The position numbers were made by a program, and so were the translations under genes. From Cordia subcordata (taxonomy: Eukaryota > Streptophyta > Magnoliopsida > Boraginales > Cordiaceae), in NCBI GenBank assembly GCA_028554755.1, contig JAPTOF010000005.1:7883501-7947500 (forward strand): a stretch of 64,000 nucleotides of DNA, in the 5' to 3' direction. Under the pieces are notes generated by a model. The model had not been told where the DNA came from. It saw only the letters and a program-made list of their open reading frames with translations, and ran no database searches. Shown piece by piece: positions 47,201 to 52,985 of this stretch; within the stretch, counting starts at the first letter, position 1, and each line of letters starts with the position of its first letter.

Positions 47201-48962
47201 TATTTATTGACGAAGGGTCAGAAGTATAAAATATGTGAATGCATAGGTAGTAAACAATTGATGACCATGGACACTGTGTTGCTCTCATAAGTCCTAGCGC
47301 AATTGGGAAAAATGAAGTGGCGCATTAGTTCAAATCATAGTAAATCAAATAACGTCTATCTCAAGATCACTATACCATATTCTTAATAGGCTTAGTTTTT
47401 TCCTCCATTACTTTCACAGTTAATATCATGTCATAATTTCTATAGATTTCCAGTTTCAAAAAGTCTTGAGGATTTCTGAAGATTACATCGAAGCTTAAGG
47501 ATCATGACTGTGATATTAGGGTAATGGGAAAAGTTTGCCTAGGAGGTGCGATCACTTAGGAATTTATGCTTGACAAGAGGCAGGCATCAATCTTATGGTA
47601 GGACTGTGTATATAGATCGATAAGTATCCTAGCAAGTGCATCTTGTTTTACTTTACTTTTGTTCTGTACTTTCTGTTGGGTCATGAAGACTAATGAAAGG
47701 AGAAAGTGCTAGACGACATACAAATCATAAGAATTTAGCGAAAGCTTAATTGTGGCTTCTTTTCCTACACAATTATTGGTCAATTCATTTCAGTGTTTTG
47801 CACAATTCTAAGGTAAGATGTTCTTCAGATGCCAGAGACAAGAAATCAAGTAGGAAGGCTATCTATCTCAACTGCATCTGACATGCCATATATGGATATG
47901 GCCCGCCATTGTGAAGCCCTTCAAATAGGAAAGGAACAAAAGATGTCCAACTTCTTGACTGCACAACATTTTCGAGATATTCCAATTAACTCTACTGTCC
48001 CATTTTACAATCAAGCAGATAATATACCATATTCCAAAGATGAGCCGAGCTTTTCTGAGGTAAGTCTCTACTCTTAATTGCATAAAGGTCTGACATAATT
48101 TTGATCATAATCTAATTGCGTATCTTCCAACTGATAAACGGGCCTTTAGATTCTAGAATATGTTGTAAAGAAAAGGCTCAAGAAGCCTAAAGTTCTGCCG
48201 ATGCCAAATGGAATTTCTATAATAATGGAAGGTGAAAAAATTCTGTTGGGCCAGATTCACCTAACGTGGAGAGTCAGGAGATATTCTGGAAGCTAGAAGA
48301 CCAACTACAACTAGTTTTCACCTGGCATGTATTTGACCATTGAAACAACAACAATAACAATAATTGAAACAACAACAAACATGGAAAAAAATCATTGGCT
48401 TGCATCAGAGTTTCCACTTAATCTGATGGATGTGTCTCTAGTATGTAGAGATTTAGCCTTGTAAAAGAAAGTATCCTATCAGCCTATCCAGTATTAGAAG
48501 AAAGATTCTTACTTTTTAAGCTTTATTTAAGTTCCCACTCCTCGGTCCTCCCTTGTGCATCTGTAAATTCTGGATATGCAAACTTGTTCAGGTACAAGCG
48601 TAATGAGCCAGAATAGTGGTTATCCCACCAGAGTGAGCTGCTAACAGATGAAATAACAGTTTATTGCTGGATCAGATGAACATTGCATTTAAAAACTTCA
48701 TAGCTGTGGCAGCACCTTAGTTATTTGGGCATATTAAATATTTATGCATACTACTCGTTTTATATCTGCATGATTTAGGAAGTGCTCTTATTTCAGTAAG
48801 AAAATCCAGTTCTTTAGTCAGAATTCTCACACTATTTTGCAGATGTCGTCTGTCACGAACCGCCCAAAGCCATGTGCAATAGAATTTCAGCAAAATGATA
48901 GCTACTTAATGTTACCCGCTTCAAGCCCATATGACAAGTTTTTGAAAGCTGCCGGCAGTTGA
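8265..48962 (+). CDS. EFR3-like plasma-membrane scaffold (EFOP / SEMI-ROLLED LEAF 2 family)
   Basis: Nineteen GT-AG exons: 8265-8402, 10168-10242, 12227-12342, 36997-37111, 37219-37347, 38280-38327, 39077-39258, 39353-39549, 39667-39959, 40258-40407, 40481-40888, 40989-41138, 43526-43601, 44424-44551, 44691-44891, 44977-45117, 46778-46906, 47829-48059, 48843-48962; 3027 nt, 1008 aa. Plant EFR3 proteins anchor the PI4K-alpha-1 complex at the plasma membrane; rice SRL2 affects leaf rolling. The family is recognised from the N-terminal basic patch (RSRHPVKRHKK), the long helical ARM/HEAT-like body (for example AKLAKEATTVRRVLDSLF and VGDAGPILDVMAVMME) and the C-terminal SSPYDKFLKAAG. Length matches the roughly 1000-aa plant members, and it looks closest to Arabidopsis At2g41830 from memory. 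Frame is kept at every junction. The exon 14 donor (44552) has an alternative about 24 nt downstream. Intron 3 is hugely expanded by transposons. The N-terminus has only one cysteine near residue 17. Confidence 0.93.
8726..8835 (+). repeat. Second SINE-like relic, in intron 1
   Basis: An A-box-like TAGCTCAAGTGG at about 8737 is followed by a run into a degenerate B box at about 8773. The same order of motifs is seen at 6741-6840. It lies in intron 1 of the EFR3-like gene, in a stretch (8560-9020) where short GA-rich phrases around 'aggaagt' and 'gggagtt' recur three or four times. Confidence 0.4.
10414..10800 (+). repeat. Diverged tandem duplication in intron 2, about 197-bp period
   Basis: The phrase 'tgaactggatgatgttgct' occurs at 10424 and again at 10621, followed in both copies by matching phrases such as 'actaagagttccttt'. 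The copies differ by substitutions and small gaps, so the duplication is old. Confidence 0.75.
10849..11122 (+). repeat. Near-perfect tandem duplication in intron 2, about 137-bp unit
   Basis: Copy 1 spans about 10849-10985 and copy 2 about 10986-11122. By eye they differ at only a few positions, so the event is recent. The duplication keeps an open frame through both copies, but it is intronic and has no recognisable protein content. Confidence 0.9.
12688..13090 (-). mobile_element. TRIM-like miniature LTR retrotransposon in intron 3
   Basis: Two direct repeats of about 120 bp (about 12688-12810 and 12974-13090) flank a short non-coding centre. On the minus strand the repeat is followed by a degenerate initiator-Met primer site (at about 12962-12973), and a polypyrimidine-like end lies inside the other repeat at about 12811. 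Flanks GAAAC and TAAAC could be a decayed target duplication. A related element is at 46053-46480. No coding capacity. Confidence 0.65.
13713..13920 (-). mobile_element. Isolated Copia LTR of the B/C family
   Basis: The segment begins TGTTGAAGGAGACAAGACAT and ends with CTAACA. It aligns by eye with the LTRs of element C (25859-26036, 30675-30853), in the same orientation, but is more diverged and contains small internal duplications ('aagtttcctaatc' twice). No clear five-base duplication flanks it, so it is a solo LTR or the edge of a deleted element. Confidence 0.65.
13921..15897. other. Unassigned repeat-like sequence in intron 3
   Basis: There is no intact gene. On the minus strand at about 14540-14625 a frame contains a FEDKV motif resembling the end of some Ty3/Gypsy pol proteins, which hints at a Gypsy relic. 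The block 13975-14135 resembles LTR-like plant repeat sequence. A strong hairpin is at 15403-15563. I could not find the missing 3' half of element A or the 5' half of element B here, so a large deletion probably removed them. Confidence 0.35.
15403..15563. repeat. Near-perfect inverted repeat, 58-bp arms and about 45-bp loop
   Basis: The left arm 15403-15460 and right arm 15506-15563 are reverse complements with only a couple of mismatches by eye (for example 'atcgagccc' against 'gggcttgat'). A short direct repeat based on 'tttgcaaaatggagctta' lies both just before the left arm (about 15385) and inside the loop (about 15472). The whole is transcribed within intron 3 and would fold into a stable hairpin. 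Confidence 0.9.
15898..16883 (-). mobile_element. Copia element A, 5' end only (LTR plus gag start)
   Basis: On the minus strand an LTR (16645-16883, TG...CA ends, about 239 bp) is followed by a primer site reading TGGTAATCAGAGC and then a gag reading frame from 16317 starting MALPSDEALPVGLKTLL. Gag similarity (NYSQWKTQFQSLL, DEYLKSCLYAAV) holds to about 16020 and then stops; the tail to 15898 is unlike the other gag copies. The rest of gag, pol and the 3' LTR are absent. The LTR's outer end touches element B, whose next bases GTTAT would be the expected target duplication. Confidence 0.75.
16645..16883 (-). repeat. 5' LTR of element A
   Basis: TG...CA-bounded sequence on the minus strand next to an initiator-Met primer site. 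It contains a TATA-like 'ctataaatag' motif. No second copy is found in the window. Confidence 0.7.
17149..18138 (+). pseudogene. Broken reverse-transcriptase region of element B
   Basis: Two overlapping frames (17149-17643 and 17689-18138) together cover the proline-rich linker and the palm region of a Copia reverse transcriptase. The first contains DRLKARLVVKGY and stops at a TAG; the second contains the catalytic YVDD. The loss of one residue around GSLHYLGIEV and the stop at 18136 also show decay. No function is expected. Confidence 0.85.
18948..19112 (+). repeat. 3' LTR of element B
   Basis: TGTTAG...TTTAACA boundaries, preceded by a GAGGGGGAG polypurine tract. Contains 'gttataaatagggcc', the likely TATA region. 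About 165 bp. Confidence 0.8.
19113..21103 (-). mobile_element. Copia element F, gag to integrase part, cut by B and D
   Basis: Minus strand. A gag start at 20931 reads MTSSTAENYEDLPLGLKTLM and NFPMWCSQVFGVVKASKML; an integrase region at 19776-19113 contains RLGHPSSSTAATLSKSLG, CESCSLAKSH and VHIDICGPVHVP. The frame is cut at 19113 by element B's LTR. The 5' leader is cut at 21108 by element D, and it resumes at 36307 on the far side, ending in F's LTR at 36402-36602. Reverse transcriptase, RNase H and the 3' LTR of F are missing. This is the oldest identifiable layer of the nest. Confidence 0.8.
21109..21331 (+). repeat. 5' LTR of element D
   Basis: TGTTAAAG...CTCAACA boundaries, about 223 bp, followed by the primer binding site. 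Differs at many positions from the 3' LTR. Confidence 0.85.
21690..25853 (+). pseudogene. Degraded gag-pol of element D
   Basis: Gag starts at 21690 (MALPSDQSF). A longer open piece at 22061-22459 has QVYVDKFKSIADNLVGAGD and an arginine/glycine-rich tail. The zinc knuckle near 22550 and the protease near 22680 are damaged. Integrase is readable at 23161-23918 (CIDCSMAKAHNQ; FGCLCFPWIKPYN). Reverse transcriptase spans 24299-25160 with YVDDIIVT at about 24976, and RNase H 25169-25857 with STTGFCLFLGPNLVSW. Several in-frame stops separate the pieces. Same broad subfamily as elements A and E. Confidence 0.85.
25859..26036 (-). repeat. 3' LTR of element C
   Basis: TG...CA bounded, next to the reversed polypurine tract 'ccccccttcaagctgg'. 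Confidence 0.92.
26044..30284 (-). pseudogene. Broken gag-pol of element C
   Basis: Gag 30284-29841 (KLTGRNYSHWCSAITLWFRG) ends at a stop after QLDDRGL. A CX2CX4HX4C zinc knuckle (CNKLGHTKDKC) follows near 29450 but a stop lies inside the finger. Protease with WILDSGASDYM and the integrase head (SRLGHPNLSSLKH, CESCQLGKHSR) are in 29279-28611. The rest of integrase survives in part at 28270-27920. Reverse transcriptase 27413-26733 has YVDDIIITGDD; the usual aspartate of the LDIKNAF motif is histidine. RNase H is 26709-26044 with HERTKHIEVDCHFVR. It cannot make one polyprotein as it stands. Confidence 0.88.
30675..30853 (-). repeat. 5' LTR of element C
   Basis: TG...CA bounded; the primer site lies immediately inside at about 30660-30674. 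The outer edge is followed by AGTTC. Confidence 0.92.
30859..30932 (+). pseudogene. Displaced last codons of element D pol
   Basis: After the AGTTC duplication the sequence resumes the C-terminal part of D's RNase H (a frame reading TARLETLRSKLSLAIPTKF) and runs to the start of D's 3' LTR. The usual polypurine tract before the LTR is degenerate. Confidence 0.7.
30933..31077 (+). repeat. 3' LTR of element D, first part, with internal tandem duplication
   Basis: Starts TGTTAAAGGAAAGAATATAG. A segment of about 90 bp beginning 'gctgtgtaa' is present twice (about 30951 and 31024), which the 5' LTR does not show. The LTR is interrupted at 31077 by element E and its remainder is 36142-36301. Confidence 0.85.
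31078..31296 (-). repeat. 3' LTR of element E
   Basis: TGTTGAGAG...CCCTAACA bounded, beside the reversed polypurine tract. Confidence 0.93.
31269..32267 (-). pseudogene. Reverse transcriptase palm and RNase H region of element E
   Basis: A 332-codon frame (first codons before the true palm) holds the YVDDILVTG catalytic box, FLGIEVSYSGNSVILHQ and LTVTRPDLQFVINSICQ, then RNase H with STTGFCVFLGPNLISW, AEYRAM and HGRTKHIEIDYHFVREQV. It runs about 28 bases into the LTR before stopping. Confidence 0.9.
32328..33074 (-). pseudogene. Reverse transcriptase N-terminal region of element E
   Basis: A serine-rich linker (33074-32900) leads into reverse transcriptase fingers (YKARLIAKGFHQEEGI, ETFSPVVKPQTIRI). 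The palm motif A, usually LDVxNAFLHG, reads LHVSNAFLHG, so the catalytic aspartate is lost. It ends in SLYGLKQAPRAWYN and a stop near 32328. Confidence 0.9.
33216..34028 (-). pseudogene. Integrase region of element E
   Basis: A 270-codon frame in phase with the upstream gag-protease frame. It contains the second half of the HHCC zinc-binding head (CTNCAMAKSH), HSDVWGPA with the first catalytic aspartate, LRTDNGKEYVNN with the second, and TPEQNGKVERKH with the catalytic glutamate. It ends in FGCLCFPWIKPYN and HRVYISRHVKFF, usual for the Copia integrase C-terminus, followed by a stop at about 33218. Confidence 0.9.
34101..35576 (-). pseudogene. Gag and protease region of element E
   Basis: An open frame of 491 codons starts MALPSDLSLDPGLRHMF. 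It covers the UBN2-type gag domain (about residues 20-190), an RG-rich nucleic-acid-binding stretch (about 245-275), a zinc knuckle (CQICGRFNHTAVYY, with the last cysteine replaced by tyrosine) and the aspartic protease site WYFDSGATAHIT. It ends at a stop at about 34098, after which the same frame continues into the integrase head. Long open length shows recent activity; the knuckle change and stop show it is now defective. Confidence 0.9.
35923..36141 (-). repeat. 5' LTR of element E
   Basis: TGTTGAGAG...CCCTAACA bounded, beside the primer site at about 35908-35922. Confidence 0.93.
36142..36301 (+). repeat. 3' LTR of element D, second part
   Basis: Resumes where 31077 left off (after the duplicated target bases) and ends CTATCTCAACA, followed by ATCTC, the second copy of D's target duplication. 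Confidence 0.88.
36307..36602 (-). mobile_element. Element F 5' leader and 5' LTR
   Basis: The leader 36307-36401 continues F's sequence from 21103, ending in a degenerate primer site TGGTATTCAAAGC. The LTR is 36402-36602 (TG...CA, about 201 bp). This is the outer edge of the nest; host intron follows to the acceptor at 36996. No second LTR copy was found. Confidence 0.7.
38372..38490 (+). repeat. ATCT tetranucleotide microsatellite in intron 6
   Basis: Runs of ATCT units with occasional CAAT and other variants between exons 6 and 7. It creates a meaningless open frame of repeating residues. Likely polymorphic. Confidence 0.92.
41721..41965 (-). mobile_element. Very short TRIM-like element in intron 12
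   Basis: Two direct repeats of about 60-70 bp, starting 'aaagttaccacctca' at 41721 and 41902 and including 'ctaaaagcttaagcttgtaga', flank about 120 bp. On the minus strand the repeat at 41902 is followed by TTGGTACCAGAGCC, a match to an initiator-Met primer site, and then GGGTTCGAGTCTCACC, which also looks like a tRNA T-arm. It could be a miniature LTR element or a tRNA-related SINE dimer. Confidence 0.5.
42363..42624. mobile_element. MITE-like element with about 44-bp terminal inverted repeats (intron 12)
   Basis: The left end (42363-42407, 'gtgtttggaatgatcttat' then 'ttaagatgcttatcc') and right end (42582-42624) are largely reverse complementary. The centre is rich in 'ataagat' palindromes. 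No coding capacity. A relative with similar ends lies at 50769-51035. Confidence 0.75.
43135..43356 (+). repeat. Diverged tandem duplication in intron 12, about 120-bp period
   Basis: Phrases such as 'cacatgcattgctctatt' and 'cacatgcattaatctatt', 'aaatggttgtgaatt' and 'gaatggtggtgagtgg', and 'gcagtatagagtgttagct' and 'gcagaatatgagagtgttggct' recur in order. Old duplication. Confidence 0.65.
46053..46480 (-). mobile_element. TRIM-like miniature LTR retrotransposon in intron 16
   Basis: Direct repeats of about 120-132 bp at 46053-46184 and 46360-46480, both starting TGTTA. On the minus strand the 46360 copy is followed by a TGGTACCAGAGC primer site (46348-46359), and the reversed polypurine tract 'ccccct' lies just inside the other at about 46187. 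The 175-bp centre is non-coding. Structure and repeat sequence match the copy at 12688-13090. Confidence 0.75.
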
Positions 48963-49989
48963 GAACTGACAGTTTTGTTGATATCAGAACCAGAGTTGCT
49001 GATTCCTAGTGGCTTTACTTGTACCTGCAGTCATTCTTATAATATCTTAACACTAGAGAGGAGCCAAGTCCTTACGTGTTATATATCAGTCTGATGCAAG
49101 GATTCAGCAAAGTTTAAGATGTTAATACATAGTTGAAAGAGTCTGAAACATGACAAAAGTTGAAAAAATATACAGGATAGATTTTCTTTCCTTTTTTTCT
49201 TTTTTTTTAAAGAAACCAAGATTTCTGACTCTTAGGGAGCTCAGAATGATACTGTATAGTCTTGTACATAATTATATATATGCACGTTGATAGAGCAGAT
49301 AAGAAGAAGAATGCCTTTTCTGTTTAGACATTGCCTTTTGTGGTTCTGGGGAGAGGTCATCAGGCTTGTTTACTCTGTGCAAAGTGGACATCTAAGTATA
49401 TGGTCATACATATCTACTCTCTCTTTTGGTTCTTTTGTATCTTTTTTTATCCTTCACCTCTTAATCTAATCCTCCACCTGTCATAGGATTTGAATCTCGG
49501 GGCCACTCTTAGAATTAGTCAATTATTTGAGGCACTCTTTTCCTTTTTTTAGAGGATTTATAATGATTCTTCGCTTATTCTCATTGATTACTCAAGCTCA
49601 AAACCTATAGATCTCAAGTGAGGGGTGCTATCTCTTAGTTACACCCTTTTGTCTCTTTAAACCCCGGGTTCTTTTAGTAGTTTGATTCTTCCGGTTCTTT
49701 TATATCTTTTCTTCATGTGATGTTGGAATCTCAAACTAATTTGAACCTAAATGCTTTCGCATCGAAGATTTGATTCTGGATACTTCCATTTTTCTGATGG
49801 ATTTTTGATGATTTTGGTGATTAAACTTCCATAATTGAGGATGTCTATTTGTAACACTAAGTTCAAGAAATAACGCTTTTTTGTATATATCAGTGATAAA
49901 GTCTCTCTTTTAACTCTAGTAAATCTCTCTTAATTTGATTTTGTATATATCAAAATGACAAACTTTTAAAATAGATGAGTTAAATGACT

Positions 49990-50765
49990 GCCTTGGTAAT
50001 GTCTTGAAGACACAAAGTTCAAATTGATAAATAGTAAGTGTCATGGTAACAATATGCGTGGCAATTTTTGCCTTATATACAGCTAATTGTAATGCTTTAA
50101 TTTAGTGTCCTACAAAGTTGCTTTTTTCCTTTTTTTTTTAATTTTTTGTTTCAATTATCTTACATTTTATAATCTTTTTTTTTTTCCAATTTTTTTTGTC
50201 ACTTTTACGTTTTTTGTCTTTTTAATTTTGCTTTATTTATAAATTCGGTGCTACATTATATTTTCGGAAATAAGATTGTTTGGTTATCATTCTAAGTTGG
50301 TGAATTCATCTGGCTTTAAATTTTTGTTTAGTCTATAAAAATGATTCCTTTTTTTTTCTTTTCTCCTATTTTTTCAATTATTTTACTCTTTACAAATTTT
50401 TTTTGGACATTTTCACTATTTTTTATCCTTTTAATTTTGCTTTATTTGGAAATTTGGTTGTTCCCTCATAGATTTTGTTTCAACTTTTTCCCTTTACAAT
50501 ACTTTTTTTATTTCACTTTTCTGTCCTTCTAAAAATTTTCATTTCAATTTTTATTGTTCTTTTGTTTTTTTGTTTCAATTTTTTTTTCTTTTTAAAACTT
50601 TTTTAGGAAGGACAAAAAAAATTAAAATAAAACAAAGTATTAAAAAGCTAAAAAGTTAAAATAAAAGAAAGTATTGAAAAGTACAAAAAAAATAAAATAA
50701 AAAATAATTCCCAACTTTGTATCTTGAAGACACTACATTGAACTCAATGTCTTCAAGGTACACAT
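49990..50765. repeat. Possible foldback element, T-rich then A-rich
   Basis: The end near 49998 'gtcttgaagacacaaagtt' is close to the reverse complement of 'aactttgtatcttgaagac' near 50712. Between them 50100-50600 is strongly T-rich and 50600-50700 A-rich, so the strands could pair. Composition alone may explain part of this. Confidence 0.45.
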
Positions 50766-50768
50766 GCT

Positions 50769-51035
50769 TTGTTTGTTGTAGGCTTATTTTAAGATGTATT
50801 TTCATATAAAAAATTATAGTTTGGCTTGAGTTTTTATAAGATGCTCTTATTTATAATTATAAAAAATAAGATGAGGATGGATTACTTATATATTATACGA
50901 TAAAAGCTATTGTTTGTTTTAAATTTTCATAAAACACTTGTGATAAAATGTTTTATATCTTATAAGATAAAAAGAATTGTGTATTTCGCATCAATAAAAA
51001 AAAAATATCTTATAATAAGCTCATTCCAAACACAG
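50769..51035. mobile_element. Second MITE-like element, relative of 42363-42624
   Basis: Left end 'ggcttattttaagatg' and right end 'tcttataataagctcattc' are complementary in part, and the right end finishes with ATTCCAAACAC, the complement of the 42363 element's left end. The centre shares 'ttgttttaaattttcata' and 'ataagataaaaag' phrases with that element. Confidence 0.65.
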
Positions 51036-51119
51036 CATAAGTTTATGTGACAATAATCTACTATATCAACCAATACCACGTAAATATTGTTAAGCTCAAC
51101 TTTGTATCTTGAAGAAACT

Positions 51120-51710
51120 AATAGTGTGTTTGTAATAAATGAATATTACAAAATTTTGTGCAATTCATTTATAAACTCAATTTGTCATGTTTGATTTCAT
51201 TAGTTTGAAATGTAGAACTCATTTAGAAATTCAAATTTTAAAACATTAGATTTGCTCTAGTTATAGTCAAATTCTGGCCCATGGGGTAGAATTTACAATT
51301 TCACAAAAGACAAATATGCAAAACATTTTAAAAAGATAAAGGGATCCTCATAAATTATACCATAAAATACAACATTGCCCTTTTTATACATTTCTCTTTT
51401 CGGTGATATGATAATAATTGAAGAAAAACAAAGAAGGCAACAATGAGATACTCTTGATAGAACGAGGTATAATTTTTAGATTGCTTTTATTATCATTATC
51501 TATGGGTTAACAATATATCGAGTAGTATAATTGTATCAATTTTTTTTTTTTTTAATTTCAGTGGAGCATGCAACTATATCAAGCTGCAATAAAATAACTA
51601 AAGGGTATTTAAATAAAGTATGCATATTAATTCCAATTCTAAATGTGTTTCAAACACAATCTAAATTTATAAATGATAGAATTTGACTTTTTTACGATTC
51701 CAAACAACAA
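51120..51710 (+). repeat. AT-rich dispersed repeat, copy 1
   Basis: Contains 'gctctagttatagtcaaat' (near 51255), 'aatttacaatttcacaaaa' and 'gacaaatatgcaaaac' in order. The same phrases occur on the opposite strand at 62580-63000. Non-coding, MITE-like; ends not defined. Confidence 0.55.
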
Positions 51711-51718
51711 AATTCTTT

Positions 51719-51895
51719 CAAAATACTGTGTAAGTTGAATAGTTGATTATTTTCCTTATTAATTTTTAATATTGCAATTTGGTATATAAATTTTAAAATT
51801 TGGTCACTTTAAACAATAGAATTCATTTCAAAATACTATGTAAGTTGAATAATTGATTATTTTCTTTATTAGTTTTCAACATTGCAATTTGGTGT
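51719..51895 (+). repeat. Tandem duplication, about 115-bp period
   Basis: 'caaaatactgtgtaagttga' near 51719 and 'caaaatactatgtaagttga' near 51833 head two copies that continue with 'ttgattattttc' and 'attgcaatttggt'. Confidence 0.8.
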
Positions 51896-52867
51896 AATTG
51901 TTGTATATTATGGTAAAGACAGATTACCGTGTCAATATATGAGAGTAACCCCAATTGCTTTCAAAATAATGTTGATATTATTACCATTGAGTTAAGTTAA
52001 TTTTGTTTAAGTACTTTTACCAAGTAATTATCATCAATTATTAAACTCATTATACATAATAATTTTTTACTTGTCGTGCTTTGCTATGATAATATTTTAC
52101 ATCCTCAAAATTATAACTATTCACATTTTAATTATTTTTTATATTAATTCCTTAAATCATTTGATGCCTCAAAGAAGGTGAACGCTAACCTGAAAGGTAA
52201 CTTGTAGCTGAAGTGAAGAAAAATAACTTTATAGAGCTTTTTTCTTGGCGAAATGTGACTTTTTAGGTAAAATCTCTCTCTTTGAAGACAGGTGAGGAAA
52301 GGAGGATTCCTCTCTTTTCCTGTAACCCTTCTTACTATAAAGGGCGTCCCTTATTCTTGTTCCTATTTGAAAATAGCAGGTAAGGATGCAATCCTTCAGC
52401 ACTCAATTCCATATTGGAATTGCGGTTGGCAAAAGGGCAAGGATAAATCTATTTTCCCTTGAGAGTCTCCTATCCTATAAGATCCAACCTTACTCTATTC
52501 TTTACAGGAATAACAGTCGGGGTAAGACTCCTCCTCAAGAGAGACTAGTACCTTTATCTTCCTCGTTTGCCCTGCCCCCTAACTTAATGAACTTGTTAGT
52601 AGAACTGTCCAGCATCAATCTTTTTCAAACCAACTTAGAATTGGACAACGTTACTTGTTTGAGATAAATTTTTTTCAAACCTTTTTTCTAGTTTTTAGCT
52701 CCGTTTGATATTTTAGAAAGTACGTTAACTTCCAAGAAAATAAAGAATGATAAATAATAATAATAAGAAGAAGAAGAAGACTACTGGTTAGAATATTTTA
52801 TGCATGTTTAGCTGTGGTCTTGAATATCACCATTGTTCATATCCTTTACACCATATAGTATATTTAG

Positions 52868-52979
52868 AGCCTGTTTGGCTCTGCTTATTTTATAGCTTAT
52901 AAGCTCCTAAAAACAAACACCTTATATGTTTTTTACCATTTGCAGCTTATAAGTCCCAATAAGTTTAGCCAAACAGGCT
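52868..52979. mobile_element. Small hAT-like MITE, about 112 bp
   Basis: Perfect 13-bp terminal inverted repeats AGCCTGTTTGGCT (52868) and AGCCAAACAGGCT (52967), with further complementary 'cttataagc' motifs inside. The 'cctgtttggc' end is common among plant non-autonomous hAT-type elements. Flanking duplication not recognised. Confidence 0.7.
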
Positions 52980-52985
52980 GTTACT

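Larger units (their letters stand above)
48963..52860. other. EFR3-like 3' UTR and AT-rich intergenic region
   Basis: The 3' UTR probably occupies the first 250-300 bp. From 49450 on there are repeat-like blocks listed separately. No protein gene is supported. Open frames at 50341-50532 and 52386-52667 have no recognisable domain and the first is a T-rich artefact. Confidence 0.5.

Noticed and set aside
50341..50532. Phe-rich hydrophobic open frame
   Set aside because: Explained by a T-rich low-complexity tract.
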